Translations under genes and position numbers: made by a program
Assembly (NCBI RefSeq): GCF_932294415.1
Contig: NC_065538.1
Span: 20,730,167-20,794,166 of the forward strand
Origin: Quercus robur
Lineage: Eukaryota > Streptophyta > Magnoliopsida > Fagales > Fagaceae
Direction: 5' to 3'
Length of the DNA: 64,000 nt
Notes under the pieces: generated by a model
Databases searched by the model: none
The model's input: only the letters and a program-made list of their open reading frames with translations
Told to the model about the DNA's origin: nothing
In this document: positions 1-10,333 of the stretch, piece by piece
Numbering within the stretch: position 1 is the first letter of the stretch
How the letters are laid out: every line of letters starts with the position of its first letter

Positions 1-543
1 CCTGGTTCTCACCATTATCATCTCTGTGAGACAGTTGTTTGGAGTTCTGGGAAGCAGTTAGGAAGGAGCCAATCTTCATTGGTTGATGCTACGGTGTAGT
101 AGCGGAATCCGGGAAGCTAGAAAAGAAAAAGGTTCGGCGCAACCTCGTTGGAGCAAGAAGCTTGGAGGGCTTAGGTGCACTGGGTAGATTAGGCTTGGAG
201 GGTCTATTGCTGTCCTTGTATCCCAACTGTATTTTCTAGTGGATTGATTACCGCTTGGAGGGCGGCGGAGAGGTTTTTCGCCGAGGTCTTCGGTTTCCTC
301 TTCGATAACACATCGGGTGTTATCTTTGTGTTTGCATCTTCCTTCCTCTCTATCTTTGCCTTTATTTTATCTGCCGTGGTTTTATTTTTGTTATGGCTTA
401 GATAGTTGTTTAACCAATTTCATATTATAGCATATGTTAAGTTTCCGCACACTAGTTGTTTGACATATTGCTTGTGTTGGTTAAGTTGGTTTTTGGGGGT
501 CTAAACGTTCAAAAGTGTTTTTGTACACGTTTTTGAACTTTCA
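1..543 (+). repeat. 5' LTR (right part only) of retroelement family I
   Basis: The window opens inside an LTR. The stretch ends in TTTGAACTTTCA, followed after two bases by a primer-binding site, and is clearly similar to the 3' LTR at 2281-3385: both share the CGGAAT..AAGCTAGAAAAG block, the CTTGGAGGGC blocks and the CTTCGATAACACATC block. The two LTRs have drifted noticeably, mostly near 50-100 here, so the insertion is not recent. The left end and target duplication are outside the window. Confidence 0.85.
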
Positions 544-545
544 AT

Positions 546-557
546 TGGTATCAGAGC
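546..557 (+). other. Primer-binding site of family I element
   Basis: TGGTATCAGAGC lies two bases after the LTR end. It is complementary to the 3' end of initiator tRNA-Met, the usual primer of plant Copia elements. Confidence 0.85.
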
Positions 558-613
558 GGGTGCACTGCTGTTTGGTTTCATTGCCATTGTGTGATCCTTG
601 ACTCCCTTTTGAG

Positions 614-1438
614 ATGGATAGATCTCAATCCCTTAATGCACCTCCATATTTTGATGGAAGTAATTATGCGTTTTGGAAGGTTCGTATGAGAGCTTTTCTA
701 TGTTCTATTGATGAATCCGTTTGGGATGCTGTTGAGATTGGTTGGACAAAACCTGAGGCAGCCAAATCCACATGGGATAAGGCAGCACTTGCTGCATCTA
801 ATGCTAACAGTAAAGCACTAAATGCTATCTTCTGTGGTGTGTCTCCAGATGAATTTCACAGGATTTCTCATATTACCATTGCCAAAGAAGCATGGGAGAT
901 TCTGGAAACAACTTATGAAGGCACGAAGAAAGTGAAAGACACCAAGTTACAAATGCTGACCACTCGGTTTGAGGAGCTCAAAATGAGTGAGGATGAGTCT
1001 TTTGACTCTTTCTATGGGAAGCTAAATGAGGTGGTTGTCAGTAAGTTTAACTTGGGGGAGAAAACGGAGGACTCAAAGATTGTAAGGAAGATCCTTCGAT
1101 CATTGCCGAAAAGTTTTCGTGCTAAAGTGACCGCCATTGAAGAGAGCAAGGATCTTGACGACATCAAAGTACAGGAGCTGGTTGGTTCTCTGCAGACTTA
1201 TGAGATGTCGCTGCCCAATCAACGGAAAAGTAAATCCCTTGCTCTAAAGACCATTAATGAGAAGGTGGAAGATCAAGACTCATCGGGAGAAGATGTGGTT
1301 GATAAACATGTAGCCTATGCTTTGTTGTTCTCATTGCATCATGTTTGTGCTTTGGACATTTGCTATTGTGCTTCTTTGAATGCATGTTCGTATGATCATT
1401 TGCTTTGCTATGTGATCATTGTAGTCATTTCTATATGA
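614..1438 (+). CDS. Copia-type gag (N-terminal part) of family I element
   Basis: The 274-aa frame starts with an ATG 57 bases after the primer site. Residues 10-25 carry the PPYFDGSNYAFWKVRM signature of plant Copia gag (DUF4219), followed by a UBN2-like gag domain to about residue 205 (EAWEILETTYEGT, DESFDSFYGKLNEVV, KILRSLPKSF, LVGSLQTYE). After about residue 235 the sequence turns hydrophobic and Cys-rich and no longer looks like gag; no CCHC zinc knuckle, protease, integrase or reverse transcriptase follows. I read it as a gag truncated by deletion of most of the internal region. The open frame over the gag domain suggests it was kept or lost recently. Gag would package element RNA in cytoplasmic particles. 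Confidence 0.8.
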   Translation: MDRSQSLNAPPYFDGSNYAFWKVRMRAFLCSIDESVWDAVEIGWTKPEAAKSTWDKAALAASNANSKALNAIFCGVSPDEFHRISHITIAKEAWEILETTYEGTKKVKDTKLQMLTTRFEELKMSEDESFDSFYGKLNEVVVSKFNLGEKTEDSKIVRKILRSLPKSFRAKVTAIEESKDLDDIKVQELVGSLQTYEMSLPNQRKSKSLALKTINEKVEDQDSSGEDVVDKHVAYALLFSLHHVCALDICYCASLNACSYDHLLCYVIIVVISI

Positions 1439-2268
1439 CTGTTTTGGTGTATGATCAAGTTGCTCACATGTTTCACATCATGTTTACTTGATCACAATTT
1501 ACTTGTTACATTATACTTGTTCTTTTATTACTTGCTTTACCTTGAGGGTCTAATGTGTTTTGTGCAAGTGTTTCAGGTTACAAGTATATATGTTCTAAGT
1601 GCATCACAGCTTCTCATCATTTTGAAGGGGAGAAACTTTAAGCACTTTTAGTTTATATTGTTTAAGTTTTTATTCAATATAATGTGCTTTGTACCCATGT
1701 GCTTTTGTAAACTTTTAGGGTTAATGTGTTATGCATGTGTTATGCATAGTTTGTAGACTTTATGGTATGTATCTTGCTTAATGCAGCCTTTATGCTATGT
1801 TGAAATCAGTACTTTAATCTAAATGTCTTGTATTTTGATTTATGTACTGTCACTCTTATGCCCTTGTAGGATTGTTCCTAGATGCATATACCTTGTGTAT
1901 TATGCATTGGTTGAGTGTTGAGCATACAAGTGTCTTGCCTTGTGCTTGTTAACTTATATGTCCTTGTGTTCATTCCAAGTGTGAATGAGCACTGTGATCA
2001 CTACCTTGTGGTGTTCACTTGGTTGATCAAGCCATGGTTTGTTTCTTAACTCCATCTTTGCTTGATCACATATTGCCTGTTTCATATGCATTTTATGATT
2101 TTCTGCTTACAATGATCATGGTGTATTGTTGTGTTTCAGGAGATTCATGTTCATATGATTCAAGAGCTACACAGCTTCTAGATTTAGGTGTGAGTGAGTT
2201 TTGCCATTGTTCCCAAACTCACGTTTAAGTCTAGAGTCTGTTTTAGGGTGTTTTGTCATGGAATAGCC
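1439..2268 (+). other. Non-coding internal region of family I element
   Basis: This is T-rich sequence without a credible gene. Short frames here are fortuitous: no family motif, no zinc knuckle. It links the truncated gag to the polypurine tract. Confidence 0.6.
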
Positions 2269-2280
2269 AAAGGGGGAGAT
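2269..2280 (+). other. Polypurine tract of family I element
   Basis: AAAGGGGGAGAT immediately precedes the 3' LTR start TGTAAGG, as expected for the plus-strand DNA primer of an LTR retroelement. Confidence 0.8.
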
Positions 2281-3385
2281 TGTAAGGTTGAATTTAATCA
2301 ACCATGTGTTGGCTTTATTCCATGACAAATTTGCTTGTAATATAGCACTTAGAAACCTTGTATTTAGGTGGGAATCATGTAAGGGTAGTGTGTGAGAGAG
2401 TGTGAAGAAATGCTCAAGACAGTGCAGTGAAGCAGAGACTCGCGGCTAGGACTCGCGGGTGGCTCGCGGCTTGCAAGCCGCCAAAAGTTGCTCACGTGCA
2501 GAGCATGCAGGGGAGTTGAACAGTCACGCCACCTGGAGCACTACACGACAAAAATCTAGACTGGCCATTAAGTTAGCTCGCGACTTAAACTCGCGACTCA
2601 GTAAAGTCGCGAGGTCAAGTCGCCAGCCAGCCCTGTTTTTTGGAAAAACTGACTCTTCGTATTCCATTCTCACACCAGTATAAATACCCCTTATTCCCAC
2701 AAGATATGTGTGGCTATTCAGAAAGAAAAACCCTAAGAGAGGTTTCTTCAAAACACCCACCCAATTAGAGAGAGCTACTCATTCTTAGAGAGAAATCTTT
2801 GTAGTCTCTTCTCATTCCCTCTCTCATTGTCATACCTATTGAGAGGAGATTTCTATCCAAACACTACCCACACCCATTCAGAGTGTAGAGTGTTTTTGGA
2901 GCTTTGGGAAGCATTGGAAGATGCCAAGGATGGCGGATGCTACGGTCTAGTAGCGGAATTCGGTAAGCTAGAAAAGAAAATGGTTCGGCGCAACCTCGTT
3001 GGAGCAAGAAGCTTGGAGGGCTTAGGTACATCGGGTAGATTAGGCTTGGAGGGTCTATTGCTATTCATGTATCCCAACTACATTTTCTAGTGGATTATTG
3101 ACCGCTTGGAGGGCGGCAGAGAGGTTTTACGCCGAGGGCTTCGGTTTCCTCTTCGATAACACATCATGTGTTGTCCTTGTGTTTGCATCTCTCTTCCCTT
3201 TATCTTTGCCTTTTATTTTCTGCTATGGATGTGTTTTTTTAATTGGCTTAGATTGTTTACCAATTCTGTATTAAGCTTTTGTTCATGTTCTGCACATTAA
3301 TTGTTTGATTTAAAGCTTGTATTGGTAATTTGTATATTGGGGGTCTAAACGTTCAAGGGTGTTTATACACATATTTGAACTTTCA
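2281..3385 (+). repeat. 3' LTR of family I element
   Basis: 1105-bp LTR beginning TGTAAGG and ending TTTGAACTTTCA. The right half matches the partial 5' LTR at 1-543. The U3 part has repeated CTCGCG motifs at 2440-2615. The five bases after the LTR are AAAGC; the matching duplication would be left of the window. Confidence 0.85.
2679..2687 (+). promoter_or_regulatory. Predicted LTR TATA box
   Basis: TATAAATAC lies about 400 bp into the 3' LTR, followed by the leader-like AACCCTAAGAGAGG region. Promoter assignment is by position and motif only. Confidence 0.5.
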
Positions 3386-5256
3386 AAAGCAATTATGTTG
3401 CTGCTGCAATTCTTATAATTCTTTTGAATGAGAGTATGAAATTGAAACTTTGAAAGTTTTTTGCCTGTTTGTTGTTGGTGCTTCTAACTACCGGAAAATT
3501 TCATTTATTGTTGTTTTGGTTATCATCAGTTATCTCATGAAAGAAAAGCTTTAATCAATTTGAATATTTTTAGTGGAAATTGAGCTATGGGTTTGAATTT
3601 TTTATGATTCATATGTTAGAAATTGAGATTGGTATTGATGGTGAGATAGGTTTATATACTAGAAAGGAGATTAATTGAATCATAATGGTCTCTAAGGTTA
3701 TCAATTTGAAAGTTTAAGGGATATTGATAAGTAGGTTTGATTTTTTTAATGATTAGAGTTTTCAACATAATGGTTTCTTCTATTAATTTTTCTTGAATGT
3801 TGGCTGAAAATTGGATTCCTATGGCTAGATTGCTGAATAAATATATTGCTTGAAATTCATACAGATTGTCAGATTGATCGCTGCTCATTCTCTCCCAATC
3901 GTGCGCTATAGTCCGCCCCCTCAATCTTTGCCTTTTATCAACGCCACCACCAAGGTTTGCTACTTTCCTATAATTTTTATTTTTATTTTTAAAATTTTTC
4001 TAGCCTATTTATGTAAAAAATATATGATAGTTGGCCATCACGAAACCTTCTTGTCCAAAAAGGGTTTCACTATTGGGTCTATGAATCTCAGTCAAAACTA
4101 TTGAAAAAAGATGGAACTTTTCAATCAAATATTATTGGCCTTCTCTTTAAATATTGTTGCAGCAAAGGACTGAGCACACATGCTGCTGATACAGTCAACT
4201 TCCAAGGAATGATTTATAATTTATTGGTGAATTTGTTAAATATCTACGAAATTTTCACAATCACTAAATCAGTTTTGCTTCTGACCATTATGTATAACAT
4301 TTTATCCTTCAAAATAGTCAGCATTCATCATTAAGTACTTCTAATCAACAAAAAAGTTCGTACATACCTCATTATGAGACATCCGTAGGAAACATGGATC
4401 AGTAGAACTCCCATTTATTGCTATGAACAAATTTTTTTTCAGTAGAACATCGTTGTCCAAGTTTTACTTCGAGTGTACAATTTGAAAAATATTACTTTTG
4501 TTAGGTGCCCAATGAAGTCGTCCTTCCTATGCAAATAGAAAATCTGAATGGAATAGAATTTGTTTTCCAAATACAACTAAATGACTATAATCTTAAGTAT
4601 GGATGGGAATTCTACACTCTCAAGAAAGTTTTTGAATCTTTTGAAAATATTGACAAAGCAATTTAGCTTGATAAAATGTCAGAAGTACGTATTTTTTTAA
4701 TATAGCAAAATTACAAATTAGATATTTAATTTGTTTATGTTGTAATACATTTATCAACCTGTTTTATTGTCAGGCTTACATCAGTGATACTTCAAATGAA
4801 TGTAGTAGCAACTTATCAAGTGAACAAGGTGGTGATTCTACAAAGTTTCAAAAAGTTGATGTTCAAAGTATTGTGCAACTCACACCAACATCTATACTTA
4901 AGGAAAGCAAAAAAACATATTCAGTGACTATCACAAAGCAACAAAGGAAGAAGATACAAAAAACACTTTTTAAAGTTTTTTTTTTTCAATTTATTTGAAA
5001 TATTGATTAAGTAGTTCTTTAAATTTGTGTTTCGTACATTTTATGGATAATTGAAGATGTTAAAGATTTAATTCTTCATTTTATTTTAAACTTAAGTTTG
5101 ATTTCTATTTTTCATTACGTAATTTAATGTTTTATATCAAAGATAGGAAACTATAAGACTGGAATTCTAGTGTACAATCAAAGAGGAAGAGAAAAAGAAT
5201 ATTTTATATCTTTATACACAATAACTTTCCTGTGCATTGCATGGGTTAGCGACTAG
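3386..5256 (+). mobile_element. Helitron remnant (3' part)
   Basis: The segment ends in a Helitron-type terminus at 5229-5256 (imperfect hairpin, then GACTAG followed by T). Its last ~350 bp are close to the last ~250 bp of the intact Helitron at 40707-44088: both have GGAAGAAGATACAAAAAACA and the following ATATTGATTAAGTAGTTC block. Bases 3575-3660 also match 41395-41480 of that element. The 5' TC end is not found and probably lies left of the family I insertion. Contains an RPA-like coding relic. Confidence 0.65.
4505..4667 (+). pseudogene. RPA-like coding relic carried by the Helitron
   Basis: An exon-like segment follows a TTAG acceptor and reads about 54 codons to TAG. It contains FVFQIQLNDYNLK and FYTLKKVFE, which resemble the C-terminal OB-fold of the replication-protein-A-like proteins encoded by plant Helitrons. 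A further frame at about 4774-4998 looks like the following Ser/Lys-rich tail. RPA binds single-stranded DNA and in Helitrons is thought to assist rolling-circle transposition. No RepHel protein is in the window. The family assignment is from pattern memory. Confidence 0.4.
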
Positions 5257-5385
5257 TTTAATAAATGTCTGAAACGTATAGCTGTTAACAAATGTTTTAG
5301 CTATATGATTTTATTTTACAAATTCAATTTTGGTGTTGTAGTAAAATAAACAACAATTAAATTATATATTGTACTCAATACATTT

Positions 5386-5413
5386 CCCGTGTATTGCATG
5401 GGTTAGCGACTAG
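5386..5413 (+). mobile_element. Second Helitron 3' terminus
   Basis: A CCCGTG/CATGGG imperfect hairpin followed by TTAGCGACTAG and T, 157 bp after the first terminus at 5256. The 157-bp spacer has no homology seen elsewhere in the window. Suggests an older outer Helitron end beside an inner one. Confidence 0.6.
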
Positions 5414-5884
5414 TTATAAAGTATATTGCATGTTGCGCGAGCTATAATTTAGTGGTTAAAAAAAATTAATCAATATTATATACAAATGCAATGAGGCACC
5501 TTTGGAAAAATATACTTTACTGACAAGGGAGTGAATATTTCAAAAAAAGAAGAAGAAGAAAATCAAAATTTTTTTATTGTAATCTTTTTAAATAGTTACG
5601 TGCTTTGGGGGCTGAAGACCTGATCATTCTTTGATAGAAGGCTGCATTAACCATTTGATTGACTATGGAGCATTAGAACTCCATTGATCCACTTTTTTCC
5701 CTTGTCATTTCCTATTATTTCAAAAGCGTCTATCTCATTCCTGTCAGTCCCAATCACCCGAAGAAATTTTGATCAACTTCCTTAACATCTTCTGCAATGG
5801 GTCCACACGCTTTGTTACATGGGTACGAAAAGTACTTTCACTTGGCTCAAACAAAACCTCCCATCCCTATGCCACATCAATAAG
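5414..5884 (-). pseudogene. Degenerate coding-like repeat, product unknown
   Basis: On the minus strand 5890-5560 reads as coding-like stretches broken by stops and shifts (for example DPLQKMLRKLIKISSGDWD). A related stretch recurs at about 13430-13560 and 14080-14210. The family II element inserted within this unit; its other half continues after 13106. I do not recognise the protein. Confidence 0.3.
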
Positions 5885-5889
5885 AGCTT
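5885..5889. repeat. Target-site duplication AGCTT (left)
   Basis: AGCTT flanks the family II element here and at 13102-13106: an exact 5-bp duplication. Confidence 0.9.
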
Positions 5890-6744
5890 TGATGGTTTTT
5901 AGACCCCTTAAAACACAATTGATTTAACCTAGGTAATTAGTTAAGTTGTTACTTAGTCCAATTTAACAAATCTAGGTTATCACAATCATAAAGATCGTAT
6001 CATGCAAAGCAGCGGAAAAATAAATAATACAAGATATGATCACCCAAGAAACCAAACTGGTAAAAACCTGGGGAGGATTTGACCTAGCTATCCTCAAGGT
6101 AAACTTGAATCTACTATCTTGAAAGAATCGAAATTCATACAATAAGACTTACAAGCCCCCACGCTCGACTTCTTATTGCTACCAACCAGTAGAACTTACT
6201 GACACGACCACGTGCAAGTTCCGAATCCACGGACTCCTTCTTTCTTGGATTTACCACCAAATACAAGCACACCCGCTTGTGTTTTCTTTAAGCTTCAATG
6301 GCAGCAACCGAGTTGATCATCAAGGTGTAGATAATATCTTCTCCTTGAAAACCCTAAGTTTGTGTAAAGAAAAACTCCTCTAGATCTCACAAGAGATTTA
6401 CACAAACTGCAATATGAGCAACACTAAAACGTGGCTAGGGTTTGCCTTTTATACTTAGGACAAATTAGAAAACCCTAAAATATTTTAAACAACTAGGGCT
6501 GAGTTAGATATCTGCAAAAAAAACATTCTTCCCGATCTTCGATCGATCGAGCCTAAGCTTCGATCGATTGAGCCAGGCCGAAATGCATAATGCTTTCTAC
6601 ATTAGCTCGATTCCAACTCTACACAAAACGTACAACTTTGAGCAAGACAAAAACACTTCTAAACACATTGTTTTGATCATGGTTTGCCAATAATACACAT
6701 TAGAGTTCTAAATACATAAATACCTAAGTCCTTAGAACCTAACA
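5890..6744 (-). repeat. 3' LTR, family II copy 1
   Basis: 855 bp; on the plus strand it starts TGATGG and ends CCTAACA. Matches 12251-13101, 21628-22474, 54538-55374 and 60585-61437. Contains a TCGATCGATCGA palindrome at 6539-6550. Confidence 0.9.
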
Positions 6745-6758
6745 AACTCCCCCTTTGG
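6745..6758 (-). other. Polypurine tract, family II copy 1
   Basis: On the minus strand the bases before the 3' LTR read CCAAAGGGGGAGTT, the same as at the equivalent place in copy 2. Confidence 0.8.
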
Positions 6759-7260
6759 CAATTCGTGACAAAACACAACTAGAAGCTCAAAGTTTACAAA
6801 ATAAAAGCCCTTTACAAAAATAATGCTCATAAAACAAATTCAATCCTAACTACTATCCATCAGTTGCAAGTGTAGATAGCAGCTCAATTGAATCAACCTA
6901 TATATTTCCTGAAACACTAAACAAACTGCATAACCGCATGTGTGGAAAAAATACAAGTAAACAAATTAAATTCTTGATATCAAACAACACACAATAGAGA
7001 CATATATCAATGAATAACTCATAAATATAAATCAATAAACAGTTTGAAACAAGAAACATATAAGATAACAAAAAATACTCCCCCTAAGATGAACATCCCA
7101 TCAAAATCATGGCAAGAGCTAAAAAGATAAAATACAATGTGAAGCACCTAGATACAATCTAAGCTCCAACCAACAAAATACTCTTCCCCTGAAAAACAAA
7201 ACTCTACAATGTACTCTCCCTTTTTGTGACGAAATGCCAAAGAGCAAACAAAATCCATCA

Positions 7261-8349
7261 TCAAAAGAGAGGTGGTGTGGAAGAACGTCTAAACTGCGCC
7301 AACTCCGCACGCAAGGCACGGATCTCATCGAGCACGTCCACCAAAATCTATCCATGAGCCGCCTGAACGGTCAAGACATGATCCAACGTACATCGAATGT
7401 TTGAATCATCCGAAGTAGTCGATGGAGGAACATCAGCATCAGAAGCAGAAGCACCCGATGTCTCAACAGTATCAACACTTGTAGAAGAGGGAGGAAGGGG
7501 GAATAGCACCTGATGACGCACCTCTAGGACGCGAAGGAGCAGCTCTCATGTGAGCAGCCCTCTGTCTAAGAAAGGTGGCACCTATGGGAGCAACGACATG
7601 AACAAGCTCACCAAAGGGGAAACCATCTAGACCCAAAAAGAGCAAAATCCTATGAATGAAAATAGGATGAATAAGCGCATGCCCTACGGCAGAACTCCTA
7701 TAAACCTCATTCAAAGAACGAAGGAACCGTTGAGAGAAACTGATAGACGCACCAGAAACAAACGCATACAAAAACACACATCGCTCAAGAGGGATGGTGT
7801 GGAAATGAGAAATAGGCCCCAACGAATGACACGCTATCCTAAAGAAAAGATAGGCAGTCTCAGTAAACTCAGTGGACGTGATCCAAGGATCAGAACCCCA
7901 CTGGATAGATGACCCAGTGATGTATGACATGACTACATCTAAAGAAGGAGACTCATCATAAGGATAGTTAAGCTCCCGTACAACCGGAACCCCAAGAGCC
8001 TCAGCCACTACCCGAGGGGTAATGGTGAACTCAACACCTCGTATCCAACTCCTAACAAGGATGTTGGAATCATAGACATAGCAAAAAAGGTTTGAGAAGA
8101 ACTCTCTAATCAGGCGGTCGGGGGTGGATGATCTATCTCTAAGAGAGGCAACGAACCTCTAGACTCAAAGTTAACCCTAATGGTCGGATCAATCTCATCT
8201 AAAATCATAGCACGCTCAGCCCAAATCTTACGCTTACTGTTCAAAGTCTCAAAGGCTTCTCAACTTCTATCATTCCTAAACACCTCACTCCTAGAGGGAG
8301 ACTCAGAGGAAGTGGAAAGGGTCCTATTGTCTGTAGTTTTCCTATGCAT
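7261..8349 (-). pseudogene. Family II ORF2, putative plant transposon-protein domain (broken)
   Basis: ATG at 8349. The frame has an early stop near residue 30 where copy 2 has Arg, and a one-base deletion near 8122. From 8008 to 7472 it is open and carries the conserved core: EFTITPRVVAEALGVPVV just before and into this part, SLDVVMSYITGSSIQWGS, AYLFFRIACHSLGPISHFH, HALIHPIFIHRILLFLGL. This resembles the plant domain annotated as putative plant transposon protein (PF20167-like), whose function is unknown. It sits where pol would be in an autonomous element. A Ser/Pro/Ala-rich tail follows the core. Confidence 0.6.
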
Positions 8350-8359
8350 AGTGCTAGGA

Positions 8360-10163
8360 TAAGGACCAAAACACAAAAACAAAAGAACAAAAACACCAAA
8401 CAAAACAAAACAAAAAAAAAAAAAAATACCAAGGGCAGATTGCAAGTTAGCACAAGACAAAAAAATATATAACAAAAACTATATGATGCATAAACAGTTT
8501 AAATGGCATGATGCATGTCCTAATGTAGTGTAATTAAGTTCAAATAAGTTCAAATTCACAAAATTGACTTGAACATAGAGTTTTTAACACAAAAGCCCCA
8601 AAATTTTGAAAACCACTTGATCAATTTGAAAGATATTGACCAATTGATCATTATACAAGATAGATTTCAAAAAATAATAACCAATTACATCAATTGAACA
8701 AGCCAAATTGAACAAAATCCCCAAATCAGATCAAATTCAAACCCTAGAATTTTCAATTTTTCACAAATCCCCAAATTGATCAAATTAACCAACATATATC
8801 ATGAATATAATAATATAGAAGCAAAACCCAATGATCAATTTCAGAAAAAGAGGATTGATTCAACAAAAATCCCAATAATGAAAAGTTCCGAAAATTCCCT
8901 TAAAAAGCATGAGTTTATGCATGAAAACAAGAAAATAAATGCAAAAGGAAGGGTATAAGACTCTTACCGGCCTTGGGTGACAAAAACCTTGCAAAAAATT
9001 TGGTTGAAAACAACAAAAATCCTAGTGGAGACTTGCCAAATTGGAGAGAGAGAGGATAGTTTGAAAAAGTGACTTTGAAAAAGTCCAATCTGAGTTTTTA
9101 AAAAACTTGATTTATGAGTTTCGATCGATCGAAAAATAGCCTCGATCGATCGAAACAGACAGAGACTTTAACAAACCAAATTTAAAAGATTTCAATCGAT
9201 CGAAAATTAGAATGGATCGATCGAAATGGGCAGAGGCTCACTAAATTTGAGGAAAACTACATTTTTGGAAAAAAATTCATAAACAACTCAAAGCATTGAA
9301 ATTTAAGAGCAAAATGCATGAGTATGTGATGATGTGATTTTCAAAAACAAGAATTTAAGCCCAAAATCAAAATTTCTTGCATTCTCCATAGATTTTCAAG
9401 CATCAAGTGAATTTTGCACAAAATTCAAAGTATTTGCAAAACTTTGTTGGTCAAACCATAAACACACACAATAACATGTACAAAGTTTAGCAAAGAGTAA
9501 CTTGGGTAGTGTGTGCAACTAGCAAAAGCTTGAGATACATGTGAGGTGATATGTAAATAGCAATCAATCACAAAGTCTACAAAATTCATCACAAAGGACT
9601 TAAAAGAGACTATCACCTAAAGAGTTACATCATATAACTCCCACATCTCCTAGATCATAAGCTTGCAATCATGTAAATTTCTTGAATTTATGCCTCATAA
9701 TATACACACCAATTTTAAGTCATGTGATTTTGGCATCAAGCCTAATAGTACACACCAATTTTAAGTATTAAGCAATTTTAAACCGAGGTTTCACCTTATG
9801 TTCTTTTTGTGCATATGCTACACTTTCTTGAGCACAAAATCTTATGATATGCACTAAGGTATTTATGATTGGCTAGTGAATAGTGATGAGATAATTATTT
9901 ATGCCTTTCTCTAAAAGTTCAAGTCCAACAGTTAAAAACATGTGACTTCAAGATTAAGACAGAGTAATCAAAAACCATAAATATCTTTCCCACACAACAT
10001 GCACTACAAAGTTTCAACTAGTAAAGTGTAATAATTAAGCTCATCAAAGCTAAACAAGGTACAAAAGACATGTTATGTGAAAATAAATTGACCAACCTTG
10101 TTCTCAAAAACCAAGAAGAATAGTACAAAAACACAATTTGTTCCTTTTTCTTCCCTTTTTTTT

Positions 10164-10209
<46 letters not shown>

Positions 10210-10333
10210 AAAATGAAATGCATGAATGTTATGCAATGCAAATCCTAGAAAACAAAACAAAACAAAATCAAAACCAAAGAACCATGGTCACAAAGGGTAG
10301 AGCAATGAAGCACAAGGACCATGTCAAAAAGAC
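8360..10333 (-). other. Long non-coding internal region of family II copy 1
   Basis: About 2 kb between gag and ORF2 with no credible ORF. It contains several TCGATCGATCGA-type palindromes (9121-9132, 9142-9153 and degenerate ones to 9225) and a poly-A run at about 10168-10206. The same layout recurs at 57031-58977, so the spacer is a conserved part of the element rather than random insertion. Confidence 0.65.

Noticed and set aside
7652..7912. Plus-strand frame rich in Arg/Asn
   Set aside because: It is the antisense shadow of family II ORF2.
9121..9225. Regularly spaced TCGATCGATCGA motifs as a CRISPR-like array
   Set aside because: Motifs are short palindromes with irregular spacing inside a plant retroelement; no spacer structure and no cas genes.
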